Source: an uncultured Oscillibacter sp. (lineage in GTDB: Bacteria; Bacillota; Clostridia; Oscillospirales; Oscillospiraceae). From it: a stretch of 64,000 bases of DNA. Under the pieces are notes generated by a model. It did no database searches. It had not been told where the DNA came from and was given only the letters and a program-made list of their open reading frames with translations. A program made the position numbers and the translations under genes. How positions within the stretch are numbered: position 1 is the first letter of the stretch; every line of letters begins with the position of its first letter. Positions 1-8,457 of the stretch are shown piece after piece. The stretch lies in contig NZ_URDP01000003.1 of NCBI RefSeq assembly GCF_900546705.1, positions 27,324-91,323 on the forward strand. Reading direction: 5' to 3'.

Positions 1-288
1 TCCGGCGGCACCATCGCCATCATGCTGGACTGGCGGATCGCGCTGGTGGTGTGGGGCGGCTTTTTGATCCTGGCCATCGTGACGAAGTATGTCTCCCTGG
101 GGTCCGTGTGGGCCGGGGCCAGCTTTCCCTTTATCTCCTGGTACTGCTACCCTGATCCGGTGATTGTGGTGCTGGCCTTTATCATTGGGGGACTGGTGGT
201 CTGGCAGCACCGGGGCAATATCGGCAGACTGATTCACGGCAATGAGAACAAGTTCAGCTTTCACCATAAGAAGGAGGGGTCCCAATGA
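1..288 (+). CDS. plsY: Glycerol-3-phosphate acyltransferase PlsY, C-terminal part
   Basis: This frame is open from the window edge and gives the last 95 residues of a polytopic membrane protein, so the 5' part lies outside. PlsY moves an acyl group from acyl phosphate to glycerol-3-phosphate, the first step of membrane phospholipid synthesis. The visible part has two hydrophobic segments and ends with the PlsY-type motif HRGNIGRLIHGNENKF (about 20 residues before the end), a conserved, probably cytoplasmic Arg/Asn-rich tail. It overlaps gpsA by four bases (ATGA). The plsY-gpsA pair is logical because GpsA makes the glycerol-3-phosphate that PlsY acylates. Confidence 0.9.
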   Translation, partial: SGGTIAIMLDWRIALVVWGGFLILAIVTKYVSLGSVWAGASFPFISWYCYPDPVIVVLAFIIGGLVVWQHRGNIGRLIHGNENKFSFHHKKEGSQ

Positions 289-1289
289 AAGCGGTAGTCG
301 TCGGCAGCGGCGGCTGGGGCACGGCGCTGAGCCAGGTGCTGTGTGACAATGGCCATGATACCTGGCTCTGGTCCCACAATCCCGCCAAGGCGGCGGAGAT
401 GGAAAAGACCCGGGAGAACCCTCTGCTCAAAGGGGTGAGGCTGCCGGATGCCCTGCATATCACCGGGGATCTGGAGTGCCTGACCGGTGCAGATATCGTG
501 GTCTGCGCTGCGCCGTCCTTCGCTGTGCGGGAGACGGCTCGGAAGATCGCACCATACCTGACGGAAAAGACGGTGCTGGTGAGCGTCTCCAAGGGCATTG
601 AGCGGGACACGAACCTGCGTATGAGCCAGATTCTCCAGGATGAGACGAAAAATATCTGTAAAGTGGTTGCACTTTCCGGCCCCTCTCATGCGGAAGAGGT
701 GGGCATCCGCATGCCTACCGGCTGCGTGTCCGCCAGCCCGGACCGGGCGGCTGCCCGATTCGTGCAGGACGTGTTCATGAATGATTACTTCCGCATCTAT
801 ACCAGCTATGATATCGTGGGCGTGGAGCTTTCCGGCGCCATGAAAAATGTGGTTGCCCTCAGCTGTGGCATCTGCGCGGGACTTGGGTTCCAGGACAATA
901 CCAAGGCACTGCTGATGACCCGGGCCATGGCGGAGCTGACCCGCCTGGGCGAGCAGTTGGGCGGTACCCGCCGCACCTTCGGAGGTCTTGCGGGCATGGG
1001 CGACCTGATTGTCACCTGTACCTCCATGCACTCCCGGAATAACCGGGCGGGCATCCTCATTGGCCAGGGAAAGACGGTGGAGGAGGCCATGAAGGAGGTG
1101 GGCGCTGTGGTGGAGGGCTACTATGCCGCCGAAAGCATTCGTCAGCTGGCTCAGCGGGAACAGGTGGAAATGCCGATCTGCGCCTGTGCATACGAGGTGC
1201 TCTATCACGGTAAGGACGCCCGCACGGTGGTCAGCGAACTGATGCGGCGCGCCAAGAAGGACGAGCTGCTGGAACGCACGTGGCTGTAA
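285..1289 (+). CDS. gpsA: NAD(P)-dependent glycerol-3-phosphate dehydrogenase GpsA
   Basis: The 334-residue product has the usual family length. It reduces dihydroxyacetone phosphate to sn-glycerol-3-phosphate for phospholipid synthesis in the cytoplasm. The N terminus carries the Rossmann nucleotide-binding motif GSGGWGTAL (residues 7-15), and the catalytic lysine lies in SGAMKNVVAL near residue 186. The C-terminal alpha-helical domain contains GLAGMGDLIVTCTS, typical of GpsA. The ATG is translationally coupled to plsY, with AAGGAGG about 7 bases upstream. A strong terminator follows. Confidence 0.97.
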   Translation: MKAVVVGSGGWGTALSQVLCDNGHDTWLWSHNPAKAAEMEKTRENPLLKGVRLPDALHITGDLECLTGADIVVCAAPSFAVRETARKIAPYLTEKTVLVSVSKGIERDTNLRMSQILQDETKNICKVVALSGPSHAEEVGIRMPTGCVSASPDRAAARFVQDVFMNDYFRIYTSYDIVGVELSGAMKNVVALSCGICAGLGFQDNTKALLMTRAMAELTRLGEQLGGTRRTFGGLAGMGDLIVTCTSMHSRNNRAGILIGQGKTVEEAMKEVGAVVEGYYAAESIRQLAQREQVEMPICACAYEVLYHGKDARTVVSELMRRAKKDELLERTWL

Positions 1290-1298
1290 AAATGAAAA

Positions 1299-1332
1299 GG
1301 TCGGAGTCCATGAACGGACTCCGGCCTTTTTT
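1299..1332 (+). terminator. Rho-independent terminator of plsY-gpsA
   Basis: An 11-bp stem with one G-U pair (1299-1309 with 1316-1326) encloses a 6-base loop and is followed directly by six T residues. It ends the plsY-gpsA unit 10 bases after the gpsA stop. Confidence 0.92.
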
Positions 1333-1376
1333 GCTCCGGGTTGTGGGAGCGGGGACTGGGACGGCGGGGAAAAAAG

Positions 1377-1404
1377 AAAATCCCGGACTTTTGTCCGGGA
1401 TTTT
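1377..1404 (-). terminator. Terminator of rpmB
   Basis: A 12-bp perfect stem (1377-1388 with 1393-1404) has a TTTT loop. The outer AAAA/TTTT pairs supply a U-tract in both directions. It lies just downstream of the rpmB stop on the minus strand and could also back up the gpsA terminator. Confidence 0.88.
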
Positions 1405-1415
1405 GTTTGTCCAAG

Positions 1416-1604
1416 TTAGACCGCTCTGGTGACCTTACCGGAACGCATACACCGGGTACAAACATACACATGGCGGGGGGAACCGTTGACAATCGCCTTC
1501 ACACGCTTCACATTGGGCTTCCAGGGACGATTGGAACGCCGGTGAGAGTGAGAGACCTGAATGCCGAAGCTCACGCCCTTATCGCAGAACTCGCACTTAG
1601 CCAT
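1416..1604 (-). CDS. rpmB: 50S ribosomal protein L28
   Basis: The 62-residue basic protein matches L28 in length and sequence: MAKCEFCDKG at the N terminus, HSHRRSNRPWKPN in the middle and VCTRCMRSGKV near the end. The two CxxC pairs (Cys4/Cys7 and Cys49/Cys52) mark the zinc-binding form of L28. I chose the ATG at 1604 because AAGGAGGTG lies just upstream on the minus strand; a longer reading frame to 1691 would run through the promoter. It is a monocistronic gene between its own promoter and terminator. Confidence 0.97.
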   Translation of the reverse strand: MAKCEFCDKGVSFGIQVSHSHRRSNRPWKPNVKRVKAIVNGSPRHVYVCTRCMRSGKVTRAV

Positions 1605-1662
1605 CCGTTGCACCTCCTTGCTGTTGCGTACTTCCGTGCCGCTTTTCACAAGCACAGCTGAT

Positions 1663-1691
1663 ATCATATCAGAAAGAAGAGAAAAATGCAA
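1663..1691 (-). promoter_or_regulatory. Sigma-A promoter of rpmB
   Basis: On the minus strand there is TTGCAT (1691-1686), a 17-base spacer and TATGAT (1668-1663). Transcription would start near 1656, about 50 bases before the rpmB start codon. Confidence 0.75.
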
Positions 1692-1759
1692 GAAGAATTT
1701 TCAAAAAAATATAAGGAATTTTCCAGCGGCCTTCAGACAGGGGGATGGGGGTGAAGGTA

Positions 1760-1788
1760 TTGCGAAAACAGGGAAATTCATATATAAT
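1760..1788 (+). promoter_or_regulatory. Sigma-A promoter of the hprK operon
   Basis: TTGCGA (1760-1765), a 17-base spacer and a consensus TATAAT (1783-1788). It gives a leader of about 100 bases before hprK. The leader contains a small GGCGC-TTTT-GCGCC hairpin (1861-1874) just ahead of the ribosome binding site. Confidence 0.8.
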
Positions 1789-1894
1789 AAAAAGCAGTTT
1801 TCACTTGAATATTTTTTAACCTCCCAGCCGGGCGTTCGCATGTGCCGGAGGGAGGATCGGGGCGCTTTTGCGCCGGAAAGGTGAAGGATGCGCG

Positions 1895-2839
1895 ATGTAT
1901 GAAAAAGGCCTGAAGGTAACGGATTTTGTCTCTTTTTTCGGGCTTGAGGTGCTCAATCGCGGCAGCGATTATGAGACGGCCCTGCTGACCATCACGGATG
2001 TGAACCGTCCGGGGCTTCAGTTCCACGATTTTTACGATTATTTCGATCCCCGCCGCCTGCAGGTAATCGGAAAGGCGGAAGTGACATATCTTAAGAGCCT
2101 GACGGAGGAGCAGCGCCGCAAGTGCTTCGACGATCTGTTCCTCTATGATATCCCTGCGCTGGTGATCTCCCGGGGCCTGGATTGCTTCCCGGAGTGTCTG
2201 GAGAGCGCCGTGGAGCATGAGAAGACGATTTTGCGCACGGAAGAGACCACCGTGGACTTCACCAGCCATGCCATTGAGTATCTCAACCGGGCGCTGGCCC
2301 CCTGTGTCACCCGCCACGGCGTGCTGCTGGACATCTACGGCGAGGGTGTCATGATTACCGGCGACTCCGGCGTGGGCAAGAGCGAGACGGCCATTGAGCT
2401 CATCATGCGCGGCCACCGGCTGGTGGCGGACGACGCCGTGGAGCTGCGGCGAATTTCCAACCAGCTGATCGGCACAGCGCCGGAGGTAATCCGCCACTAT
2501 ATCGAGCTGCGGGGCATCGGTGTCATCGACGTGCGGCAGCTGTTCGGCATGCGGACGGTCAAGACTGAGTCCCAGTTGGATCTGATTGTGCATCTGGAAC
2601 CCTGGGACCAGACCAAGTTCTATGACCGGCTGGGGATTGAGGACCACTTTACGGAGATCATGGATGTGAAGGTACCCATTGTTACCATCCCGGTCCGGCC
2701 CGGACGGAACCTGGCCAGTATTGTGGAGGTGGCGGCGTTGAACAATCGCCACCGGCGCTATGGCTACAATGCGGCCCAGGAGCTTGCCCGCCGGGTGGAC
2801 CAGCGGGCCGACGCCGGCAGCCGCCGGCAGGACGACTGA
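1895..2839 (+). CDS. hprK: HPr kinase/phosphorylase
   Basis: The 314-residue enzyme phosphorylates, and dephosphorylates, HPr on Ser46 in response to glycolytic metabolites, setting carbon catabolite repression in Firmicutes. The C-terminal kinase domain has the P-loop GDSGVGKS (residues 156-163) and the HprK signature ELRGIGVIDVRQLFG from about residue 204. The N-terminal domain is about 130 residues. I chose ATG 1895 (GAAGG upstream) over an in-frame TTG at 1868, whose extension has no counterpart in the family. It is the first gene of a run hprK, ROK kinase, murB, rapZ, yvcK, whiA with short gaps or overlaps. Confidence 0.95.
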   Translation: MYEKGLKVTDFVSFFGLEVLNRGSDYETALLTITDVNRPGLQFHDFYDYFDPRRLQVIGKAEVTYLKSLTEEQRRKCFDDLFLYDIPALVISRGLDCFPECLESAVEHEKTILRTEETTVDFTSHAIEYLNRALAPCVTRHGVLLDIYGEGVMITGDSGVGKSETAIELIMRGHRLVADDAVELRRISNQLIGTAPEVIRHYIELRGIGVIDVRQLFGMRTVKTESQLDLIVHLEPWDQTKFYDRLGIEDHFTEIMDVKVPIVTIPVRPGRNLASIVEVAALNNRHRRYGYNAAQELARRVDQRADAGSRRQDD

Positions 2840-2855
2840 GAGGAGGAGACGGCGC

Positions 2856-3779
2856 ATGGCATACATTGGAATTGATGTGGGCGGCACCAACCTCAAGGCC
2901 GGACTGGTGGACGAGAGCGGGAAAATCCTGGCGGTGGAGCGCACGCCGCTGGACTTTCACGGTGCGGAGGACTTTGCCGCCACCCTTGCATCTCTTGCAC
3001 GGAAGGTAGCCGGGGATGCCCGCGCGGACTACGTGGGCGTGGGTCTGCCCGGTGCGGTGGACGGCGGGACCGTCCGTTTTACCACCAATATCCCGATGGA
3101 GAACGTGCCCCTGGAGACATTGTTCCGCAGACATCTGGACCTACCGCTGCTGCTGGGCAACGACGCCGACTGCGCGGCGGTTGGAGAGTACTTCGGCGGT
3201 GCCGGGCGCGGAACCCGGGACTTTGCAGTGGTCACGCTGGGGACCGGCATCGGCGTGGGACTGATTTTGAATGAGAAGCTGCGCTGCGGGGATGCTTCCA
3301 GCGAGGGCGGGCACCTGAGCGTGGTACACGGGGGAGCGCTTTGCAATTGCGGCCGCCGGGGTTGCTGGGAGCGCTATGCTTCCGCCACGGCCCTGATTGA
3401 GCAGACGAAGGCGGCCATGGCCGCCCATCCCGAGAGCATGCTGCACGCGCTGGCTGAGAAAAACGGCGGCGTGGAGGGCCGAACGGCCTTTGAGGCGGCC
3501 CTGGCCGGGGACGAGACGGCACTGGCAGTGTGCCGGACGTATGTGGAGTACCTGGCAGACGGCGTGGTGAGTCTGGTGAATATCCTGCGGCCGGAGGCAG
3601 TGGCCATCGGCGGCGGTGTGGCGGCGGCCCCGGAGGCGCTGCTGCTGGAGCCTCTGCGGCGGATTGTGGAGACGGAGAGCTTTGCCCGCCACGGCGGCCG
3701 GAGCACACGGATTGTGCGGGCGGAACTGGGCAACGACGCAGGGATCATCGGCGCCGCGTTCCTGGGCCGCGTACTTTAA
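2856..3779 (+). CDS. ROK family sugar kinase, probably glucokinase
   Basis: The 307-residue protein belongs to the ROK (repressor, ORF, kinase) family and lacks the DNA-binding domain of ROK repressors, so it should be an enzyme. The ATP-binding motif DVGGTNLKAGLVD is at residues 7-19, and the ROK zinc motif CNCGRRGCWERYASATAL starts at Cys163. GlcK-type glucokinases in Firmicutes look like this, but substrate cannot be read from sequence. ATG 2856 follows GAGGAGGAG; a frame extension back to 2760 overlaps hprK and is not used. Its place after hprK fits a sugar-metabolism role. Confidence 0.88.
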   Translation: MAYIGIDVGGTNLKAGLVDESGKILAVERTPLDFHGAEDFAATLASLARKVAGDARADYVGVGLPGAVDGGTVRFTTNIPMENVPLETLFRRHLDLPLLLGNDADCAAVGEYFGGAGRGTRDFAVVTLGTGIGVGLILNEKLRCGDASSEGGHLSVVHGGALCNCGRRGCWERYASATALIEQTKAAMAAHPESMLHALAEKNGGVEGRTAFEAALAGDETALAVCRTYVEYLADGVVSLVNILRPEAVAIGGGVAAAPEALLLEPLRRIVETESFARHGGRSTRIVRAELGNDAGIIGAAFLGRVL

Positions 3780-3799
3780 GGAGAATACAGGAGACCAGT

Positions 3800-4720
3800 A
3801 TGGAATGGTTTGAACAGTTGGATCAATGGGCGGCATCGTATCTGCCGGACCTGGAAATAGTACGGGAGGAGCCCATGAGCCGCCACACATCTTTCCGCAT
3901 CGGCGGCCCCGCCCGGCGCATGGCATTTCCCAAGCGGCCTGAGCAGGTGGTGCTGCTGGCGGACTATGCACGCCGGTGCGGCGCTCGCCCCCTGGTGATC
4001 GGCAACGGCACCAACCTTCTTTGCCCGGACCGAGGACTGGACCGGTTGGTCATCAACCTGTCCGCCGGGCTGACCAAGCTGGAGCGGGGAGAGGAGCCGG
4101 ACACCATTGCCGCAGAGTGCGGTGTCTCTCTGGCGCGGCTGGCCAATTTTGCCTGCGATCTGGGGCTGACGGGGCTGGAGTTTGCCCACGGGATTCCCGG
4201 GACGCTGGGCGGCGCTCTGGCTATGAACGCCGGCGCTTACGGCGGCGAGATGCGTCAGGTGGTTAAGGGCGTCCATGTGCTGTTCCCGGACGAGGGAATC
4301 CGCTTTCTGACAGGCGAAGAGATGGCCTTCGGCTACCGTACCAGTCTGCTGACGCAGCACCCGGAGGCGGTGGCACTGGATGCGGTGGTCGCCTTGCAGC
4401 CCGGGGACAGGGATGCCATCCGGGAGACCATGCGGGAGCTCATGGGCCGCAGAAAGGCCAGCCAGCCTCTGGAATACCCCAGTGCCGGCAGCACTTTCAA
4501 GCGGCCTGCGGGGCATTTCGCGGGGACGCTCATCGACCAGTGCGGCTTGAAGGGGCTGACCGTGGGCGGCGCTCAGGTCAGCGAAAAGCACGCGGGATTT
4601 GTCATCAACCTGGGCGGCGCCACCTGCGCTGATGTGCTGGCGCTGATGGAACAGGTGCGCCGACGGGTACTGGATGCCACCGGCGTCACGCTGGAGCCGG
4701 AAGTGCGGATCGTGGAGTAA
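3800..4720 (+). CDS. murB: UDP-N-acetylenolpyruvoylglucosamine reductase MurB
   Basis: The 306-residue FAD enzyme reduces UDP-GlcNAc-enolpyruvate to UDP-MurNAc in peptidoglycan precursor synthesis. The FAD-domain motifs are RIGGPARRM near residue 34, VIGNGTNLL near 66, and GIPGTLGGALAMNAGAYGGE near 131-150. The YPSAGSTFKRP motif (Ser228/Ser231) includes the serine that protonates the intermediate in the shorter type II MurB enzymes. The start follows AGGAG; the upstream open frame is the antisense-free extension over the ROK gene. It sits tightly between the ROK kinase and rapZ. Confidence 0.96.
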   Translation: MEWFEQLDQWAASYLPDLEIVREEPMSRHTSFRIGGPARRMAFPKRPEQVVLLADYARRCGARPLVIGNGTNLLCPDRGLDRLVINLSAGLTKLERGEEPDTIAAECGVSLARLANFACDLGLTGLEFAHGIPGTLGGALAMNAGAYGGEMRQVVKGVHVLFPDEGIRFLTGEEMAFGYRTSLLTQHPEAVALDAVVALQPGDRDAIRETMRELMGRRKASQPLEYPSAGSTFKRPAGHFAGTLIDQCGLKGLTVGGAQVSEKHAGFVINLGGATCADVLALMEQVRRRVLDATGVTLEPEVRIVE

Positions 4721-4734
4721 GGAGGCACGTTTTT

Positions 4735-5598
4735 TTGGAAATTCTGATTATCTCCGGCCTCTCCGGCGGCGGCAAGAGCAAGACCGCCTCGTTCCTGGAG
4801 GACATGGGTTTTTATATCGTGGATAATATGCCCGCCGCCATGATTTTGAAATTTGCGGAGTTCTGCGCCGGCGGCTCCAGCCGCTATCAGCGGGTGGCGC
4901 TGGTGTACGATGTGCGCACTGCCAGCTCCTTTACGGAGCTGTTTGACGTGCTGGATAAGCTCAAGAACATGGAGGGTCAGTGCCGGATGCTGTTTCTGGA
5001 GGCGTCTCCGGAGACGATCATCAAGCGGTACAAAGAGACCCGCCGCCGCCACCCGCTCAGCGACGGTACCGCCTCTCTGGAAGAGGCGGTGGAAAAGGAG
5101 CGGAAGCTGCTGGCTCCCGTGCGGGAGCGGGCCGACTTTGTGATCGACACGTCCAAGACCTCCACCGCCCAGCTGCGGATGGAGCTTCTGCGGATTTTCG
5201 AGGGGAAGGACGAGAAGGGGGGGCTTTCCGTAACGGTGGCCTCCTTCGGCTTCAAATACGGACTGCCCCTGGAGGCCGATCTGGTGTTTGATGTGCGTTT
5301 CATGCCCAATCCCTTCTACATCGATGAGCTGCGCCATCAGACAGGACTGGATGCACCGGTTTCCGACTATGTATTCAGCTTTCCCCAGACGGGCAGCTTC
5401 ATGAAGCGGCTGGAGGATCTGCTGGCGCTGACGCTGCCGCTGTACGCCGAAGAGGGAAAGACCACCCTCTTTATCGGTGTGGGCTGTACCGGGGGACATC
5501 ACCGCTCTGTGGCGGTGGCCCATGCACTGACGGAGTTCATCCGCCAGCAGGGCTACCAGGTGCAGGAGACACACCGGGATATCAGCCGTGAAGGCTGA
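4735..5598 (+). CDS. rapZ: RNase adapter / nucleotide-binding protein RapZ
   Basis: The 287-residue P-loop protein is of the RapZ (YvcJ) family. The Walker A motif GLSGGGKS is at residues 8-15, and the C-terminal metabolite-sensing domain carries GCTGGHHRSVAVA from about residue 250. In E. coli RapZ guides RNase E to the GlmZ small RNA; in Firmicutes the protein binds nucleotides and its role is less clear. The start is TTG at 4735, supported by GGAGG 9 bases upstream and because the P-loop begins at residue 8. It overlaps the likely ribosome binding site of yvcK. Confidence 0.94.
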   Translation: MEILIISGLSGGGKSKTASFLEDMGFYIVDNMPAAMILKFAEFCAGGSSRYQRVALVYDVRTASSFTELFDVLDKLKNMEGQCRMLFLEASPETIIKRYKETRRRHPLSDGTASLEEAVEKERKLLAPVRERADFVIDTSKTSTAQLRMELLRIFEGKDEKGGLSVTVASFGFKYGLPLEADLVFDVRFMPNPFYIDELRHQTGLDAPVSDYVFSFPQTGSFMKRLEDLLALTLPLYAEEGKTTLFIGVGCTGGHHRSVAVAHALTEFIRQQGYQVQETHRDISREG

Positions 5599-5611
5599 GA
5601 AGGGAGACGCG

Positions 5612-6667
5612 ATGGAAGGAAAGCGAAGTTCATACCGGCTCCCCAAAGAACATGGACCACGGGTGGTGGTCATCGGCGGCGGACACGGCCTTGCCAACAT
5701 GCTGCGTGGCCTGAAGCATTATACAGAGAACCTTTCTGCCGTGGTGACCGTAGCGGATGACGGCGGAGGGTCCGGCATGCTGCGCCAGGACCTGGGTATG
5801 CCGCCGCCGGGAGATATCCGCAACTGCATGGAGGCACTGGCCAATACAGAGCCGCTGATGAGCGAGCTTCTGCACTATCGTTTTACGGAGGGGTCCCTGG
5901 CGGGGCAGAGCTTCGGCAATCTGTTCCTGGCAGCCATGAACGGGATCTCTCCGTCCTTTGACGTGGCGGTGAGCCGCATGAGCGAGGTGCTGGCCATTAC
6001 CGGCAGGGTGCTTCCTGTGACCACCGCCGACGTCCAGCTGGAAGCGGAATTTGAAAGCGGCGCCACGGTGGTGGGGGAGTCCAAGATCTTCTACTGCAAA
6101 AAGCGGGAGGACTGCCGCATCCGCCAGGTGCGCCTGGTGCCGGAGCACCCCAAGGCGCTGCCGGACGCACTGAGCGCCATCCGGGAGGCCGACATGGTGG
6201 TGCTGGGGCCCGGCAGTCTCTACACCAGTGTGATCCCCAATCTGCTGGTGGACGGCATCGTAGATGCCATCCGGGCCAGCGATGGCCTGAAAGTCTATGT
6301 GTGCAATGTGATGACGCAGGAGGGGGAGACGGAGGGCTATACGGTCTCCGACCATATCCGCGCCATTTTCGAGCACTCGGCGCCGGGGCTGTTCCACCTG
6401 TGCCTGACCAACTCCTCCCCGATTCCCAAGGGCGTGGCCGCCCGGTACGCCGAGGAGGGGGCGGAACTGCTGCGCTGCGACCGGGAAGAATGTGCGGCGC
6501 TGGGGGTGGAGGTTGTGAACCGGCCGGTGGCCACGGTGAAAAACGGCTATGTCCGCCACCACCCCGGACATCTGGCGCGGGAGCTCATTTTGCTCCACGC
6601 AGAGCGCAGTGTCCGAATCGCCGGGGAGGGAAGAGCCTTCCAGGACGATATCTACCACATCGAATGA
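5612..6667 (+). CDS. yvcK: Gluconeogenesis factor YvcK / CofD-like protein
   Basis: The 351-residue protein has the YvcK/CofD signatures: VVIGGGHGLANMLRGLK near residue 18, VADDGGGSGMLRQD near 47, and VLGPGSLYTSVIPNL near 205. YvcK binds UDP-GlcNAc and is needed for growth on gluconeogenic carbon and for normal cell wall synthesis in Bacillus. ATG 5612 has a good AGGGAG site; an in-frame GTG at 5588 overlaps rapZ. The rapZ-yvcK-whiA order is a classic Gram-positive cluster. Confidence 0.94.
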   Translation: MEGKRSSYRLPKEHGPRVVVIGGGHGLANMLRGLKHYTENLSAVVTVADDGGGSGMLRQDLGMPPPGDIRNCMEALANTEPLMSELLHYRFTEGSLAGQSFGNLFLAAMNGISPSFDVAVSRMSEVLAITGRVLPVTTADVQLEAEFESGATVVGESKIFYCKKREDCRIRQVRLVPEHPKALPDALSAIREADMVVLGPGSLYTSVIPNLLVDGIVDAIRASDGLKVYVCNVMTQEGETEGYTVSDHIRAIFEHSAPGLFHLCLTNSSPIPKGVAARYAEEGAELLRCDREECAALGVEVVNRPVATVKNGYVRHHPGHLARELILLHAERSVRIAGEGRAFQDDIYHIE

Positions 6668-6697
6668 ACCGCCGTGTACATCAGAGAGGAAACCGCC

Positions 6698-7600
6698 ATG
6701 TCCTTTTCCTATGAAACCAAAAACGAACTGTGCCGGCTTCCGGTCCAGCGGCTGTGCTGCGCCCGGGCGGAGGCCTACGGAATTTTGCTCTATTGCAGCA
6801 CGTTTCACCCAGGCGAGGTGCGGGTGGTGACAGAGAATCCCAACTTTGCTGCCCGGCTGCCCCGCCTGTTCCATCGGGCCTTCGGGCTGCGATTCGACCG
6901 CCAGCCGGAGCCGGAGCAGCAGGAGGGCAAGCGAGTCTTTCAGCTGACCGACGGAAAGAAGCTGGACCACATCATCAATCTCCTGGGCTATGATCCCAGG
7001 CAGAATCCCGTCCTCCACATCAACTTCGGCATGCTGGAGGAGGAGTGCTGCCGGGCCTCTTTCCTGCGGGGCGTGTTCTTTGCCGGCGGCAGCGTTACGG
7101 ACCCGGCCAAGCGGTACCATCTGGAGCTGACCACCTGCCATATGCAGGTGAGCCGGGAACTGGATGTGCTGCTGCGGGAGTGCGGATATCCGCCCAAAAG
7201 CGTCAGCCGCAACGGCAGCTTTGTGACTTATTTCAAGCAAAGCGACCAGATCGAGGACTTTCTCACGCTGATCGGCGCGCCGGTGGCGGCCATGAACGTC
7301 ATGACCGCAAAAATGGAAAAAGACCTGCGCAACAGCGTCAACCGCCGCCTCAACTGCGACAGCGCCAATCTGGGCAAGGCGGTGGGGGCGGCCCAGGAAC
7401 AGCTGGAGGCCATCCGCCGTCTGGATGCGGCGGGCCTTCTGGAAAAGCAGCCGGAAAAGCTCCGGCAGACAGCGGATCTCCGCACCGCCAATCCGGAACT
7501 GACGCTCTCGGAGCTGGCGGAGGAATTCGATCCGCCCATTACCAAGTCATGTCTGAACCACCGGCTGCGCAAGCTGGTGGATTTGGCAAAAAATCTGTAA
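6698..7600 (+). CDS. whiA: DNA-binding protein WhiA
   Basis: The 300-residue protein has an N-terminal degenerate LAGLIDADG homing-endonuclease fold (FLRGVFFAGGSVTDP near residue 117 is its core) and a C-terminal helix-turn-helix around residues 250-290 (LSELAEEF and ITKSCLNHRLRKL). In actinobacteria WhiA controls sporulation division genes; in Bacillus it affects division and chromosome segregation. ATG 6698 follows GAGAGG. An in-frame GTG at 6674 lacks a ribosome binding site. It closes the hprK-to-whiA run. Confidence 0.95.
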   Translation: MSFSYETKNELCRLPVQRLCCARAEAYGILLYCSTFHPGEVRVVTENPNFAARLPRLFHRAFGLRFDRQPEPEQQEGKRVFQLTDGKKLDHIINLLGYDPRQNPVLHINFGMLEEECCRASFLRGVFFAGGSVTDPAKRYHLELTTCHMQVSRELDVLLRECGYPPKSVSRNGSFVTYFKQSDQIEDFLTLIGAPVAAMNVMTAKMEKDLRNSVNRRLNCDSANLGKAVGAAQEQLEAIRRLDAAGLLEKQPEKLRQTADLRTANPELTLSELAEEFDPPITKSCLNHRLRKLVDLAKNL

Positions 7601-7627
7601 TCAATATACAAAAGGAGAAAAACAATC

Positions 7628-8083
7628 ATGGATCGTTGTGCAAAGGCATTTGAACTTCATAAGCAGGGATATAACTGCGCCCAGTCTGTGGCGGGCGCTT
7701 TCGCGGATCTGCTGGATCTGCCCATGGATACCCTCATGGCCGTGGCCGGCGGCTTCGGCGGCGGTGTAGGCGGCAGCCACGAAGAGGTCTGCGGCGCCAT
7801 CAGCGGCGGCGTCATGGTGCTCAGCCTCCTGCATCCCCATACCGACGGTGCCGACCGCGCCGGCAAGGTGCACACCTATGCGCTGGCCAAGGAGTTCCGC
7901 CGCCGCTATGAAGAGGTGTTCGGCCTGACCCGCTGCGGCGATCTGCTGCGGGCCCGTCCCGGCGTGACGGACAAGAACCCCGCTGCTCAGCGTCTGGGGG
8001 TTACCGCTCACTGCGACAACATGGTGGTCACCGCCACGGAGATCCTGGAGAAGATGCTGGAAGAGGAAAAAGCGGAGCAGTAA
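7628..8083 (+). CDS. C_GCAxxG_C_C family redox-type protein
   Basis: The 151-residue protein shows the family's spaced cysteines: GYNCAQSV (Cys18), EEVCGAISGG (Cys57), TRCGDLL (about Cys100) and AHCDNMV (about Cys124), with glycine-rich GGFGGGVGG between. The family is widespread in anaerobes, often next to redox enzymes, and its function is undefined. A good ribosome site (AAAGGAG) precedes the ATG. It lies 28 bases after whiA and may be cotranscribed. Confidence 0.85.
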   Translation: MDRCAKAFELHKQGYNCAQSVAGAFADLLDLPMDTLMAVAGGFGGGVGGSHEEVCGAISGGVMVLSLLHPHTDGADRAGKVHTYALAKEFRRRYEEVFGLTRCGDLLRARPGVTDKNPAAQRLGVTAHCDNMVVTATEILEKMLEEEKAEQ

Positions 8084-8116
8084 TCAAACCGCAAAAGCGG
8101 CAAAGGAGGATGTGCC

Positions 8117-8419
8117 GTGAAAAAGCTGGATTCCCTGACACTGCACCAGGTCATGAGGCTCTCCAACGTGCTCTCTATTGCCGGTCTTGTCCTGCTGCTA
8201 TTGGGCGGGGCGGCAGAGTCGGGAGCGACCTCCATGGCTTGGATTGCGGCGCTGTGCATTCTGGCGATCATACTGGTCATCGCCGGGCTGGTGCTGGCTT
8301 ATGGCTATCTGCGCTGCCCCCATTGCGGAGCATCCCTGTGCCTGGACGGCCGCGTGCCTATCAGGTTGCCTCTCTACTGTCCCCAATGCGGCAAGCCGCT
8401 GGATGAGGATGACTGCTGA
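8117..8419 (+). CDS. Small membrane protein with C-terminal zinc ribbon
   Basis: The 100-residue protein starts at GTG 8117, preceded by AAAGGAGG. Two hydrophobic segments (about residues 17-32 and 41-64) are followed by two CxxC pairs, CPHCG (about 69-73) and CPQCG (about 88-92), which form a zinc ribbon on the cytoplasmic or extracytoplasmic end. I do not recognise a named family. The high hydrophobicity and clear start make it a real gene. Confidence 0.78.
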   Translation: MKKLDSLTLHQVMRLSNVLSIAGLVLLLLGGAAESGATSMAWIAALCILAIILVIAGLVLAYGYLRCPHCGASLCLDGRVPIRLPLYCPQCGKPLDEDDC

Positions 8420-8457
8420 ACTGGGCGGCAGAGAACAGAAAGCGAGGAGCGACTGAG

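Noticed and set aside
261..1208. Minus-strand open frame of 315 codons over gpsA
   Set aside because: It is the reverse-strand shadow of gpsA; the plus strand has the complete Rossmann enzyme with a ribosome site, and the minus frame shows no family features.
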